A stretch of DNA of 64,000 nt from Rhizobiaceae bacterium (GCA_014238155.1 JABABQ010000072.1:105896-169895), one strand, 5' to 3'. Counted from the first letter of the stretch, positions 53,798 to 63,739 are shown. Translations and numbers: made by a program. The notes: generated from the sequence alone by a model not told the origin.

Positions 53798-55120
53798 TTA
53801 GCGCTCGCGCATGGCTTCTCCGCGCGCCCTCAATATGGGTTTCATCAGATACGACAAGACTGTGTTCCTGCCAGTCTGCATGTCTACGGTGGCAACCATG
53901 CCAGGAATAATCTGATGCTTGCCGGCTTCATTGCCCAAGTAGTTTTTATCGGTTCGAACGATCACGCGAAAAAACTGTTCGCCATTGGCGTCAGCGATGG
54001 AGTCTGCGCCAATGCGCACAACCTTGCCGCGAAGGGCACCGTAAATTAGGTAATCGTAGGCTGTCAGTTTGACTGACGCCTGTTCACCCATTTTCACAAA
54101 AGCAACGTCCTGTGGACGAATGGCGGCTTCGATCAGCAGGCCATCATCGATGGGCACGATTTCAACCAGTTCCTTGCCGGGCTGAACCACCGCGCCGACG
54201 GTTGTCGCGTTGATTTTGTTTACAACTCCGCGCACCGGGGACCGCAACAATGTTCGGCTGACCCGGTCGGTCGCTGCCGTCATGGTTTCGCGAATGACCG
54301 CCAGTTCGGCTTCAAGTTTGGCCAATCTTTCGCGTGCCGTCAGAACATAGGTGTTGTTGGTCGTGTGTATCTGTTTTTGCGCTTCATCGATCGAAGCCTG
54401 TACACGCGGCACACTGGCACGTGCTACATCCCGGTCGCCCTGGATCTCGGCCAGACGGCTGGTCAATTGCAGAAAATCGATTTCAGGAACGATCCCTCGT
54501 TCAAACATGCTTTTGGTGAGCTCAGCCTCCTTGCTGAGAGGTGCAAGTGTGGCTTCCAGTTTTTGAATTCGAGCGCCTAATTCGTCAAAGTCTGCTCGCC
54601 GTTGTGCCAGCCGACTATCGAGCACGTCGAGTTCGCCCAGCAACTGAAGTCGGCGGGAATCAAAAACCTGTTTTTCTGCCTCAATGGCAATAGGTGCTGC
54701 TGCCTGCAGCTCGCCTGGAAATGTCAAATTTGACTGTTGAGCAGCTTCGGCGGTGAGCCGGATACGTTCTGCTGTCAATGCTCTTTCCTGACGGGTCAAC
54801 TCGCCCAACCGAGAGGAAAAGCCGGTGTCGTCGATCTGCATCAACGGCTGCCCTTGTTCAACCAAGTCGCCTTCGACCACAGAAATTGAGCTGACGATGC
54901 CACCTTCCAGTGATTGCACGACCTGTAGTTGACTGGAGGGTATCACCTTGCCACGCCCTGTCGCGACTTCTTCGATTTCGGAAAAATAGGCCCAGGCAAT
55001 TATGACCGCGACACCTAAATTGATAAACAAGATGAGTGGCCAATGGTTGCGTCCGCGTGCTGCTGCAGATGCCGCCGATATGGAATTGACATATTGATCA
55101 TCGACCTGGTTACCAAACAT
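53798..55120 (-). CDS. HlyD-family type I secretion periplasmic adaptor
   Basis: 440-aa membrane-fusion protein. One N-terminal membrane helix (LILFINLGVAVIIAWAYF, about 29-46) is followed by a lipoyl-like half domain (VQSLEGGIVSSISVVEGDLV), long coiled coils (about 120-280) and the closing beta-barrel domain. It links the inner-membrane ABC exporter to TolC. ATG 55120 overlaps the ABC stop by one base (TAATG), so the two are coupled. Cargo is the RTX protein encoded next. Confidence 0.92.
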   Translation of the reverse strand: MFGNQVDDQYVNSISAASAAARGRNHWPLILFINLGVAVIIAWAYFSEIEEVATGRGKVIPSSQLQVVQSLEGGIVSSISVVEGDLVEQGQPLMQIDDTGFSSRLGELTRQERALTAERIRLTAEAAQQSNLTFPGELQAAAPIAIEAEKQVFDSRRLQLLGELDVLDSRLAQRRADFDELGARIQKLEATLAPLSKEAELTKSMFERGIVPEIDFLQLTSRLAEIQGDRDVARASVPRVQASIDEAQKQIHTTNNTYVLTARERLAKLEAELAVIRETMTAATDRVSRTLLRSPVRGVVNKINATTVGAVVQPGKELVEIVPIDDGLLIEAAIRPQDVAFVKMGEQASVKLTAYDYLIYGALRGKVVRIGADSIADANGEQFFRVIVRTDKNYLGNEAGKHQIIPGMVATVDMQTGRNTVLSYLMKPILRARGEAMRER

Positions 55121-57327
55121 TATCCAGCTCCGTTTCCGGGCTGGGAGCCACCATAAAGTTGCGCAAGAATATTCTTGGATTCTCCGTCGGCTACAATCTT
55201 GCCCCGGTCGAGAATTATCAGTCTGTCAACCGTTTTAGCCAGGGAATTGCGGTGGGTGGAGATCAACAGGCTAACACCTTCTTTCTGCAATTCCTGCAAG
55301 CGTTGGATGACGGTTGATTCTGTTGCGTTGTCCATGGCGTTGGTAGGTTCATCGAGAAACAACACTTTGGGCCGCCGTAAAAGCAGGCGCGCAAGTGAAA
55401 CAGCCTGGCGCTGGCCACCGGACAGGCGATTGCCTTTTTCGCCGACAAACTGATGGAGCCCTTCAGGATTTTCGGCGATGAAATAATCCATTCCGGAATA
55501 GTACAGTGCCCGGTTGATTTCTTCATCCGTGGCATAGGGACGCCCGAGCAACAGATTTTCGAGAATTGTGCCGGTAAACAGATCCGGGTCCTGGGGCAGA
55601 TAGCCGATACCGTTGCGCAACATTGATGAGTGATAGTTTTGTATTTCGTGACCGTCGATCAGCAGCAACCCCTGATCGGCCGGGATCAGGCCGACCAACA
55701 TTTTGCCAAAAGTGGTTTTGCCCGATCCGACACGACCCAATACACCACAGCTCTGGCCAGCTGGCAGTTTCAAACTGATATTTTGCAGAGCAGCAACTTT
55801 TGCGTTGGGGTATGTAAATGATACATCTTTGAGTTCGATTGTTCCTTGCCGAACCTGCAAGTCACTGCGTTGACCGGCCGACGTTTCCACCGGCAATTGC
55901 ATATACTCGGAAATTGCCTTGAGGGATTTTATTGCGTGTTGAGCCCGCACCAGGGTCTGACAGATATTGCCAAGTGGCGCTAAAACGCGCCCTGCCAATA
56001 TATTGGCAGCGATCAATCCCCCAACTGTAATCCGGCCTGCTGAAACCAGATAAACACCCCAGACCAAAATCACCACGCTGACGCTTTGCTGAATAACCAT
56101 GGTGCTGCTGATTGCAAAATTGGACCAAAACCGCGTTTTGCCGCTGATGCGAGAAGATGCCGCGACGGCATTTTCCCATTCCTTCTGCATCACCGGTTCA
56201 CCATTGAGACTTTTAATTGTCTCAATGCCCAGCAGGCTTTCAATCAACACAAGGTGGCGTTTGGCTGATAATTGCTGTGACTTCTCAATAGACGAGCCGA
56301 TCGGGATCTGAGCCAGCAAAGCGATGATCATGACCAGGGGCACGGCCAACAATGGGACGATGGCAATGGGTCCAACGATGATCCAGAGAACGAAGACAAA
56401 AATGCCGATAAACATCAGGTCGATGACGGCAATGAAACTGCTTGAGGTAAAAAACTCGCGAACCGATTCAAATTCTCGGATCTGGTTGGCAATTCCCGCA
56501 GCACCGCCACGCCGGTCCAACAGTCTGATATTGGTGGCGTGTTGAAACAGCTGGGCCGCGATTTTCAAATCGATGCGCCGACCTGCAAGTTCCAGAACAT
56601 TGGCGCGAATAACCCGCAGCACCAGGTCCATCAGCAGCGCAATCACGACGCCAAAGGCGAGGGTCCACAGCGTCACCATCGCCAAATTCGGGATCACCCG
56701 ATCATAGACGTTCATTACAAAAATCGGCAGGGCGAGGCCAAATATGTTGATACCCAAAGCAGCTATCAGGATTTGAAACCAGGCTCCCCGGTTTTGTCGA
56801 ATAGGCCTCCAAAACCAATGTTCGTTTGGATTTTCCGATGCCAGTGTGTCGGCATCCATGCGCGATGCCGTAGCGTCTGCTTCAGGCGTAACCATCAATA
56901 TCTCACGCTGTACGCTGCGCTGAAATCGCTTGAGAGTTTCTTCCTGGGTAAAATCGCCTTCCAGCAGATCAGTGAAAGTGACGCTTTTTTGAGCGAAATC
57001 TACCGCCAATAGCAGCACCGGATGCCCGTTTTTTCTCACACAGACGCAGGGCAAGACCATGGGATCGATGTCGGCAATCCGTCGCATTACAAATCGGGAT
57101 TTTAGTCCGACAGTTTCCAATAATCGTGGCAGGACGTGCCAATCCTGACTTTCATAGTCATAGGGAACACTTTTCTCCACGGCCACATCAGCAAAAGGCA
57201 AGGAGTGGTGACGGCATAAAACCTGAACGATGGGCAGATATCTGGGATTGACCGACTTGCGATCGCCGGTCACCTGTTGGGATGTATCGGAGATTTCTTG
57301 ATTGGCTTGGGCCGTATTTTCATCCAT
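55120..57327 (-). CDS. Type I secretion ABC exporter with C39-like domain
   Basis: 735-aa permease-ATPase. The N-terminal C39-peptidase-like domain (about 28-145) has no Cys at the position where active peptidases have it (it begins PIVQVLCRHHSLPFADVAVE), so it should act as a substrate-binding CLD. The membrane domain is about 175-460. The nucleotide-binding domain has GVLGRVGSGKTTFGK (Walker A, about 526-540), LSGGQRQAVSLARLL and VLFLDEPTNAMD, plus the H-loop STHR. It powers export of the RTX adhesin. It is 109 bp downstream of the TolC gene. Confidence 0.93.
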   Translation of the reverse strand: MDENTAQANQEISDTSQQVTGDRKSVNPRYLPIVQVLCRHHSLPFADVAVEKSVPYDYESQDWHVLPRLLETVGLKSRFVMRRIADIDPMVLPCVCVRKNGHPVLLLAVDFAQKSVTFTDLLEGDFTQEETLKRFQRSVQREILMVTPEADATASRMDADTLASENPNEHWFWRPIRQNRGAWFQILIAALGINIFGLALPIFVMNVYDRVIPNLAMVTLWTLAFGVVIALLMDLVLRVIRANVLELAGRRIDLKIAAQLFQHATNIRLLDRRGGAAGIANQIREFESVREFFTSSSFIAVIDLMFIGIFVFVLWIIVGPIAIVPLLAVPLVMIIALLAQIPIGSSIEKSQQLSAKRHLVLIESLLGIETIKSLNGEPVMQKEWENAVAASSRISGKTRFWSNFAISSTMVIQQSVSVVILVWGVYLVSAGRITVGGLIAANILAGRVLAPLGNICQTLVRAQHAIKSLKAISEYMQLPVETSAGQRSDLQVRQGTIELKDVSFTYPNAKVAALQNISLKLPAGQSCGVLGRVGSGKTTFGKMLVGLIPADQGLLLIDGHEIQNYHSSMLRNGIGYLPQDPDLFTGTILENLLLGRPYATDEEINRALYYSGMDYFIAENPEGLHQFVGEKGNRLSGGQRQAVSLARLLLRRPKVLFLDEPTNAMDNATESTVIQRLQELQKEGVSLLISTHRNSLAKTVDRLIILDRGKIVADGESKNILAQLYGGSQPGNGAG

Positions 57328-57436
57328 CTATCCAACCTGACACATGCAGCGCAGTGAAACTTGCCCGACAGACACTAGTTGCAAGCAATCCAGAATATTT
57401 CCGGTCGATTGCAGTCAACATCTCCAATCTGCCCGG

Positions 57437-58867
57437 CTACTTCAAAGGTGCTATATCGATGTTGAAGATGCTTTGCCCTGACGTGCTGACCAAACCGCGT
57501 TTGGAAGCATTCAAAAACTGGTCTTCAAAATCAGCTCTGGGGACAATCACGTCCTGAGGCATGCCAAAATATTCTGCCAGTTTGCTCTGAGTCGCGAGCA
57601 TCCGAAACATAGAAAACTGGTGCGCGGCAGAAGCACCTATCTGTTGAAATTCCGAGTTAAAACGCGCCCGTTCCGCATCCAGCACATCGAGCAAAGTACG
57701 CTTGGACAGTTCATATTCTTCACGATAATTTCTGACGATCTTGCGGTTTGTATTGACTTGCGACTGCAGAAGTGACCGACGACGGCCGTCATTGATGTAT
57801 GAGTTCCAACTACGTTCGGCCGTTTCGCGAATTTCCCTAACCTTGACATCTCGCTGATACATGGCCTGGCCCGTGCGCTCCGCCTGGGCGTTTGTCTCAC
57901 TGTGGGAAACGCCACCATCGTACAGTTTCCAGGAAAGCTTCAGACCGACAAATGCGTCGTGCTCCTCGCCGCTGGATCCTCCACGGTCCTCGCCGATGCT
58001 GGTCCGGCCTTCCAGATGGAGTTTGGGCATATAGGCGGCGTCGCCTACATTTTCTGCATATTCACTTTCCGAAACCGATTTTTGGAGGGCCTTCAATTGA
58101 TAGCTATTGGTCGTGCTGGCGTTAATCAGGCTTGCCATGGAGCGTGGCAGGCTTTGCACACGCGGGACCGACATATTGCCGCTCGGTGAGCGTCCGACAG
58201 ATTTGCGAAACTTGGCAGCCGCGTCACGACTTGCCTTTTGGATCTCCACCTCAACCGTTCGGGCGGCGAACACTCGCTCTTCAATTTGAAAACTGTCGCT
58301 GGCCGGTGATTTGCCGCCGGCAACCCGGTTGCGGATCTGTCGCAGGATTTCGCGGTGTCGCCTGATATTTTGTCGGGCAATGGTGAGCAATCTTCGGTGA
58401 CGATGGACGTCGATATACGCTTCCACCGCATTCAGCGCGATGGCCTCGCTGGTCGCCAGCACGGAATAAAGCGCCCCATCCAGTCGGGCGGCATTGCGAT
58501 ACATGGCGTTGGCGCGCTCGTATCCGTCAAACAATGTCAATCGCGCAGAAACACCTACCTGTCGGCTGGTCTTCCAGTCATCATTGTCATCGGCACTCAG
58601 CGAATTGGGGTTGTCGACAATTTCGGCACCAATTTCACCAAATAGCGAAACTTCAGGCAAATAGCGTGAACGGCTTGCATCCAGCTCATTGGCAATCGCG
58701 CGCTGATTTGCGCGCTGTGCCAAACCACTGGGGTGGGATTTAACAGCGGATTGCACTTCACTTTTCATGGACCGTGCGAAAGCGGCAGAACTGGTTAAGT
58801 TGGCCACCAACGCACTACCCGTCGCCGTCGCGAAGGACAGCAACACTAACAATTTAGCTCGCTTCAA
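57437..58867 (-). CDS. TolC-family outer-membrane efflux/secretion protein
   Basis: 476-aa TolC-like channel with an N-terminal signal peptide (KRAKLLVLLSFATATGSALV region, cleavage near AFA about residue 31) and the alternating coiled-coil/beta pattern of OEP repeats. The start appears to be TTG 58867, preceded by GGGGGA 7 bp upstream. It is the first gene of the secretion operon TolC-ABC-HlyD-RTX and forms the outer-membrane exit duct. Confidence 0.9.
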   Translation of the reverse strand: MKRAKLLVLLSFATATGSALVANLTSSAAFARSMKSEVQSAVKSHPSGLAQRANQRAIANELDASRSRYLPEVSLFGEIGAEIVDNPNSLSADDNDDWKTSRQVGVSARLTLFDGYERANAMYRNAARLDGALYSVLATSEAIALNAVEAYIDVHRHRRLLTIARQNIRRHREILRQIRNRVAGGKSPASDSFQIEERVFAARTVEVEIQKASRDAAAKFRKSVGRSPSGNMSVPRVQSLPRSMASLINASTTNSYQLKALQKSVSESEYAENVGDAAYMPKLHLEGRTSIGEDRGGSSGEEHDAFVGLKLSWKLYDGGVSHSETNAQAERTGQAMYQRDVKVREIRETAERSWNSYINDGRRRSLLQSQVNTNRKIVRNYREEYELSKRTLLDVLDAERARFNSEFQQIGASAAHQFSMFRMLATQSKLAEYFGMPQDVIVPRADFEDQFLNASKRGLVSTSGQSIFNIDIAPLK

Positions 58868-59282
58868 TGTTTAGTCCCCCAGCCCTACTGCTGTTTGCCC
58901 AAATGGAAACTCATAAAAACCCGATAAGTGAAGTCGAATAGAGCTTTTTATAAGTACAATAAAAGGCCATGACCAGCTTGAACTGTCAATAGTGAACCAT
59001 AAATGCGTTGGTGATTGCAGATAATTTTGGACATACATGTTGATCCGACCTGTCTACAATTTGCTGGTAAAATTCGGTTTCCGATCAAAACGGAATTATT
59101 ACCAGGAAAGTTTTTCACACAAAAAGCAGGCAATCAGGGTTAGCCACATTAATTCGATGTGGCCAAATGCCTGAAAGAACCGTGCGGCTCAGAGTCGACC
59201 GCTGCAAGTCGATCCTTTTTGCGTCTCCGCTTGAGAATCTCAAAAGTCTGCTCGGCTGGCCTCACTTTCATTGCAGCTTTGC
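58868..59282. other. Intergenic region upstream of the secretion operon, with hairpins and a doubtful 40-codon ORF
   Basis: The gap should hold the secretion-operon promoter. Inverted repeats are GGTAAAATTC (59066-59075) against GAATTATTACC (59093-59103, one extra base) and GCCACAT-N7-ATGTGGC (59143-59163, perfect). A 40-codon reverse-strand frame (59149-59271, start MKVRPAEQTFEILKRRRKKD) begins 11 bp after the LysR stop but lacks a good ribosome binding site, so it is only a possibility. No other gene is seen. Confidence 0.35.
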
Positions 59283-60170
59283 CTACTTGAAAATCGCCGC
59301 GTAACGCGGCGCAAAAAATCTGGTGAAGGCTTTGACCTCGGCGCGCCGATAGGCGGAAGGGGCAATCAGCATCATGTGCGGCACAGTCAATTCTTCAATT
59401 TCATCGAAACAGCGGATCAGCGTTTCGTCCGTTTCCAACAATCTGACATTGGAGATACCCAAGCCCCGACCTGACCGCATGGCGGCATGCATTAAATCTA
59501 TTTCGCCAAATGACATGACAATCTGGTCGGGTGATATTCGAGCCAGAAGCCATTTGTGAAACGCCGTCGGCTGATCACCGCGTTTAAATGTAACAAACTG
59601 GTGGCCCTTCAGATCCGTCGGTGATTTTGGAAGTCCATATTTTTTTGCATAAGAGTGCCCGCCAAACAGAGACCAGCGCGCTGTGCTTATTTTCCGGCAG
59701 ATGAGATCCTTGTCCGGTTCGTTTCTTGCCATTCGCAGAGCAATGTCAGCCTCGCCCGCCATCAAATCCAGTGATTCCACACTGGGCAACAGCTCAAATG
59801 TAATATCGGGTCTCATTGCCGAAAATTCGTTCAGTAATTCGGTCATCCGCAGCGAAAAATTTCCCGAATAGGCAGTGATGCGAATGGGCCTTGCGGTTGT
59901 CATTTCTCTTGCTTTGGCTGCAAAATCGCCTGCCGCATGCTCGATTGCCTCGGCCAACGGAAATAAAAGTTGTGCCTCCGGAGTTGGCTTGAACCCGCGT
60001 GTATCGCGATCAAACAACGTCACTCCGGTTTCATTCTCCAGCGCCTCGATACGCCGCGCGACAGTCGGCTGTGCGATACCCAATTGGTGTGACGCCGCCA
60101 GCGTTGAACCTTCCCTCACGACCATCAGGAATATGCGAACGTCTGACCAGTTGCGAAACCCGTTCTTCAT
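59283..60170 (-). CDS. LysR-family transcriptional regulator
   Basis: 295-aa LysR protein. The helix-turn-helix is WSDVRIFLMVVREGSTLAAS with IAQPTVARRIEALENETGV. It is a TTxxH/PecT-like short-domain regulator with effector domain from about residue 90. ATG 60170 is chosen because the domain starts there; the frame stays open to 60245. It is divergent from the small ORF at 60262, which may be its target. Confidence 0.88.
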   Translation of the reverse strand: MKNGFRNWSDVRIFLMVVREGSTLAASHQLGIAQPTVARRIEALENETGVTLFDRDTRGFKPTPEAQLLFPLAEAIEHAAGDFAAKAREMTTARPIRITAYSGNFSLRMTELLNEFSAMRPDITFELLPSVESLDLMAGEADIALRMARNEPDKDLICRKISTARWSLFGGHSYAKKYGLPKSPTDLKGHQFVTFKRGDQPTAFHKWLLARISPDQIVMSFGEIDLMHAAMRSGRGLGISNVRLLETDETLIRCFDEIEELTVPHMMLIAPSAYRRAEVKAFTRFFAPRYAAIFK

Positions 60171-60261
60171 TTTTGTAGAACAGCACAATTTTTTATCCGA
60201 TACCAGATGAACCCGGAGATTGATAACTTTGCTGCAGAAATTCATCCTTAAGGTCCCGGTT

Positions 60262-60486
60262 ATGACTACTTACGCTCTTGAGCAATCCCCAAGCCTGAAA
60301 CTTCTTAAAGCTATCTGGAAGCGCATCATGCCCGTCCTGAGTCACCAGAACATGTCGGACATTGCGCCTGAAGATTCGCTTTCCAGGCATGATTTTGTGT
60401 TGGAGATGGCGAGCAAGTGTCACTCACCATGTTATGGCGAGCCGGATTTTCAAAACATGATGTATTCGTATCCGTGCCGGTTCTGA
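60262..60486 (+). CDS. Small hypothetical protein (74 aa)
   Basis: ATG 60262 with AAGG 8 bp upstream encodes 74 residues: LLKAIWKRIMPVLSHQNMSD near the start and a Cys/Tyr-rich end (CHSPCYGEPDFQNMM). It has no signal peptide and no domain I recognise. It lies 91 bp from the divergent LysR gene and ends 31 bp before the convergent M23 peptidase. Coding status rests on the ribosome binding site and the gene arrangement. Confidence 0.5.
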   Translation: MTTYALEQSPSLKLLKAIWKRIMPVLSHQNMSDIAPEDSLSRHDFVLEMASKCHSPCYGEPDFQNMMYSYPCRF

Positions 60487-60517
60487 TAGCCGTCGCCGCC
60501 GGGCCTGAGTGTTGAAC

Positions 60518-61387
60518 TCAATTGATTTTGCGCACCCGCGTCCCGGTTGCAGGACAGATAACTGGTCCGCTGGTCGTATCGAACTGCACAGGAATGCTGA
60601 GCGCGTTAATGCCGGGGTCTGAAGTCGACGTCAGCGCCACCCTGGCGACTTCAAAGTGCAGATGTGGACCTGATGAAAAACCTGTATTGCCGGAGCGGGC
60701 AATCATCGCGCCGGCCTCAATCCGGGCACCGGGTTCGACAACCGCCGAATTTTGCGCCAGATGAAAATAGAAACCGGTCGTGCCATCGTCATGCTGGATA
60801 AACACATAATTGGCGTCGGCCTTGAAACGACTGCTGGAGCCGCCACGGTTTGAATCCTGTTTGATTGCAGCGACTTTTCCTGACCGCGCTGCATGAACCG
60901 GAGTATTTTCGGGCAACTTAAAGTCGAGAGCGAATTTTTCGTTCCCGTGGTGAGAAAAATCTCCATTGCAGCTTTGCGAAATTCTAAAGCTTTTTCCCGA
61001 GGCAAAGGGTAATTGATAAATCTGGTCTGCATCATGGACGGCATTGAGGTCGCCATAAACCCAGTTATATTCAAATGAATAGCGCCAGGATCGGCTTCGG
61101 TGACTGGGTTTTAGGGAGAATATCTGCTTCCGCTCACCACCCTGCAGGGCAAATATCATTTTGGACTGGTCTACAATTTTGAGATTCTTCAGGTCCAGCC
61201 GAATCGAGAATGTGACCGGCAGGTGCGGCATTTTGTTGATCGCCGTAAAGTGGGTTGTGGTGCCCTCGCGTCTGGTGGAAATACACATGACTTGATTGGA
61301 GCAGGTCAGCTCTGCCCGCGCCTCCTTGTAGCAGATGACTGTCGGCGAGAAACCAACAGCGATCATCATCATTAAATTTGTGCGCAT
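60518..61387 (-). CDS. M23 (LytM) family peptidase
   Basis: 289-aa secreted zinc metallopeptidase. From ATG 61387 the N-terminus is signal-like. The C-terminal LytM domain has HHGNEKFALDF (metal-binding His and Asp, about 156-166) and GPHLHFEV (HxH, about 248). Such enzymes cut peptidoglycan cross-bridges. An N-terminal Ig-like region (THFTAINKMPHLPVTFSIRL) precedes it. The frame is open to 61465, but that end shares DNA with the metA leader. It is divergent from metA. Confidence 0.87.
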   Translation of the reverse strand: MRTNLMMMIAVGFSPTVICYKEARAELTCSNQVMCISTRREGTTTHFTAINKMPHLPVTFSIRLDLKNLKIVDQSKMIFALQGGERKQIFSLKPSHRSRSWRYSFEYNWVYGDLNAVHDADQIYQLPFASGKSFRISQSCNGDFSHHGNEKFALDFKLPENTPVHAARSGKVAAIKQDSNRGGSSSRFKADANYVFIQHDDGTTGFYFHLAQNSAVVEPGARIEAGAMIARSGNTGFSSGPHLHFEVARVALTSTSDPGINALSIPVQFDTTSGPVICPATGTRVRKIN

Positions 61388-61480
61388 CTGCCCCGATATC
61401 TCCACTGCCTTCGCGAAGAAGGTGGCCTGTGACGAAATTAAACAGATTGACCGCTGCGATGCCAATCCCTAAATTCTTCG

Positions 61481-61533
61481 GGTGGTGATTTGGCCGGTCG
61501 GCTTGCAGCCACGTTAAAGAAATTGCTAAAGGG
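61481..61533 (+). ncRNA. SAM-II riboswitch (metA leader)
   Basis: The sequence GGTGATTTG (61484-61492), then CTTGCAGCCACGTTAAA (61502-61518), then TTGCTAAAG (61523-61531) matches the conserved core of the SAM-II (metA) riboswitch of alphaproteobacteria. It lies 69 bp before the metA ATG and after the divergent M23 start. Binding of S-adenosylmethionine should reduce metA expression, probably by blocking translation. Recognition is by conserved-core match; covariance was not computed. Confidence 0.88.
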
Positions 61534-61601
61534 CCGCTCCTGTTTAAAGGCTCGTTCCATTTGCGATTTCGCAGTTGATCAAAAGCCAGGTGAACACAGC
61601 C

Positions 61602-62519
61602 ATGCCCATACGTATTCCAAACGCACTTCCCGCCCGCCAAACTCTGGTTGACGAGGGTGTTATGGTGATGGACGACAACACAGCTGCCCGCCAGGATATC
61701 CGCCCCTTGCGCATTGCCGTGCTCAATTTGATGCCCAATAAAATTCGCACCGAAACCCAGATCGCAAGACTTATTGGTGCGACCCCGCTGCAGGTGGAAA
61801 TGACCCTGGTGCGGGTGTCCGGCCATATATCAAAAAACACCGCCGAGGATCATCTGATTTCGTTCTACAAAACCTGGGACGAAATCAGGTTCGAAAAATT
61901 TGACGGCTTCATCATTACCGGTGCACCCATCGAATTGCTCGATTTTGAAAAAGTCGATTATTGGCCTGAACTGCAGCAGATCTTCGAGTGGACCCGCACC
62001 CATGTCCATTCAACATTCAACATCTGTTGGGGAGCAATGGCCGCCGCCTATCACTTCCATGGCATCCCCAAATATGATCTGGAGAAAAAGGCTTTTGGTG
62101 TTTACCGCCACCGAAATCTGGATCCGACATCACCCTATCTGAGCGGGTTTTCTGATGACTTTCAAATACCCGTCTCACGCTGGACCGAAATGCGTTCCGC
62201 CGATATCCAACAGCATGAAGGCCTGCACTTGCTGATGGACAGCGATGTTACCGGCCCGTGTCTTATTTCGGAAAAAGAGGGTAAGCGACTGTATATCTTC
62301 AATCATATTGAATATGACTCCTTCTCTCTAAAGGAGGAATATGACCGCGACATTGCCCGGGGCAAGCCGATTGACGTGCCGCATAATTATTATCCGTTTG
62401 ATGATCCGGTGCAGGACCCGCAGAACCGTTGGCGCAGTCATGCGCATTTATTGTTTGGCAACTGGATCAACCAGATTTATCAAACGACAATATTCGATGT
62501 CGCTAAAATCGGGACTTAG
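61602..62519 (+). CDS. metA: Homoserine O-acyltransferase (MetA)
   Basis: 305-aa homoserine O-succinyl/acetyltransferase, first committed step of methionine synthesis. It starts [35 protein letters not shown] (about 138-157) contains the catalytic Cys (about 141). YIFNHIEYD carries the catalytic His, with Glu nearby. Alphaproteobacterial enzymes of this family mostly use acetyl-CoA, but the donor was not determined here. ATG 61602 follows AGGTGA by 8 bp. The SAM-II riboswitch upstream gives feedback control. Confidence 0.93.
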   Translation: MPIRIPNALPARQTLVDEGVMVMDDNTAARQDIRPLRIAVLNLMPNKIRTETQIARLIGATPLQVEMTLVRVSGHISKNTAEDHLISFYKTWDEIRFEKFDGFIITGAPIELLDFEKVDYWPELQQIFEWTRTHVHSTFNICWGAMAAAYHFHGIPKYDLEKKAFGVYRHRNLDPTSPYLSGFSDDFQIPVSRWTEMRSADIQQHEGLHLLMDSDVTGPCLISEKEGKRLYIFNHIEYDSFSLKEEYDRDIARGKPIDVPHNYYPFDDPVQDPQNRWRSHAHLLFGNWINQIYQTTIFDVAKIGT

Positions 62520-62524
62520 CGCCG

Positions 62525-63739
62525 ATGTTCACCAACCTCTTTTTTAGCCTGAAACAAGCTTCTGTTCCGGTTTCGCTGCGCGAATATCTGACGCTGCTGG
62601 AAGCCATGCAGCGTGGTGTTGCCATGTGGGATGTTGAGGAATTCTATTTCCTGGCCCGTTCGGCGCTGGTCAAGGACGAGCGCAATATCGATAAATTCGA
62701 CCAGGTATTCGCCACCGTCTTCAAGGGGCTGGAAACCGTGTCGGGCGGCGGCGAGGCGGCGGCAGCGGCGGCGGCGGCGGCGGCGGAACGGGAGATCCCG
62801 GAAGACTGGCTGCGCAAGATGGCGGAGAAACATCTCAGCGCTGAAGAAAAGGCGCAGATTGAGGCGCTCGGCGGTTGGGACAAATTGATGGAGACGTTGA
62901 AGCAACGTCTTAAAGAGCAGGAGAAACGCCATCAGGGAGGGTCCAAATGGATCGGCACCGCTGGCACCTCGCCATTCGGTGCTTATGGCTATAATCCCGA
63001 AGGGGTGCGTATTGGCCAGAAGGAAAGCCGCCACCGCCGCGCCGTCAAGGTGTGGGACAAGCGCGAATTCAGGAATTTTGACGACAATGTCGAGCTTGGC
63101 ACCCGCAACATCAAGGTAGCACTCAAGCGCCTGCGCCGCTGGGCCCGCGAGGGCGAGGCGGACGAGTTCGACTTAAATGGCACCATTCGCTCGACTGCAG
63201 AAAACGGTTATCTCGATGTTAAAACCCGACCCGAACGGCGCAATGCAGTCAAGCTGTTGCTGTTTCTTGACGTCGGAGGGTCAATGGACGGCCATATCAA
63301 GGTTGTCGAAGAGCTGTTTTCCGCCGCCCGGTCTGAATTCAAGCACATGGAAAATTTCTACTTCCACAACTGCCTTTATGAAGGCGTCTGGAAGGACAAC
63401 CACCGCCGCTATGGCGAACAGCTTGATACCTGGGATGTGTTACGCACCTATGGCCCCAGCTATAAATGCATTTTCGTTGGCGATGCCGCCATGAGCCCCT
63501 ATGAGGTGGTCTATCCCGGCGGGGCGGTTGAGCATTGGAACAAGGAAAGCGGTGAGACCTGGTTGCGCCGCGCCACCGATCAATGGCCGTCAACAATATG
63601 GCTTAATCCGGTGCCTGAAAACGGTTGGCGTTACACCCAGTCAACCGCGATGATCAAACAATTGTTCGATGACCGCATGTTCCCGCTGACCCTGTCCGGC
63701 ATCAGCGCCGCAATGAAAGAACTCACGCGGGCAGGCTGA
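62525..63739 (+). CDS. CoxE-like VWA domain protein
   Basis: 404-aa protein of the COG3825/CoxE-like group. The N-terminal helical region is MFTNLFFSLKQASVPVSLRE. An alanine-rich linker near residues 77-88 is encoded by GCG repeats. The VWA domain has LLFLDVGGSMDGHIKV (MIDAS-type D-x-G/S-x-S, about 245-260). It typically pairs with a MoxR-type AAA+ ATPase as a metal-insertion or remodelling co-chaperone; no such ATPase is in the window, but it may lie beyond. It starts 5 bp after metA, probably co-transcribed. Confidence 0.88.
   Translation: MFTNLFFSLKQASVPVSLREYLTLLEAMQRGVAMWDVEEFYFLARSALVKDERNIDKFDQVFATVFKGLETVSGGGEAAAAAAAAAAEREIPEDWLRKMAEKHLSAEEKAQIEALGGWDKLMETLKQRLKEQEKRHQGGSKWIGTAGTSPFGAYGYNPEGVRIGQKESRHRRAVKVWDKREFRNFDDNVELGTRNIKVALKRLRRWAREGEADEFDLNGTIRSTAENGYLDVKTRPERRNAVKLLLFLDVGGSMDGHIKVVEELFSAARSEFKHMENFYFHNCLYEGVWKDNHRRYGEQLDTWDVLRTYGPSYKCIFVGDAAMSPYEVVYPGGAVEHWNKESGETWLRRATDQWPSTIWLNPVPENGWRYTQSTAMIKQLFDDRMFPLTLSGISAAMKELTRAG

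Noticed and set aside
59149..59271. 40-codon reverse ORF after the LysR gene, as a firm gene
   Set aside because: No good ribosome binding site and no recognisable features; noted only as doubtful in the intergenic entry.
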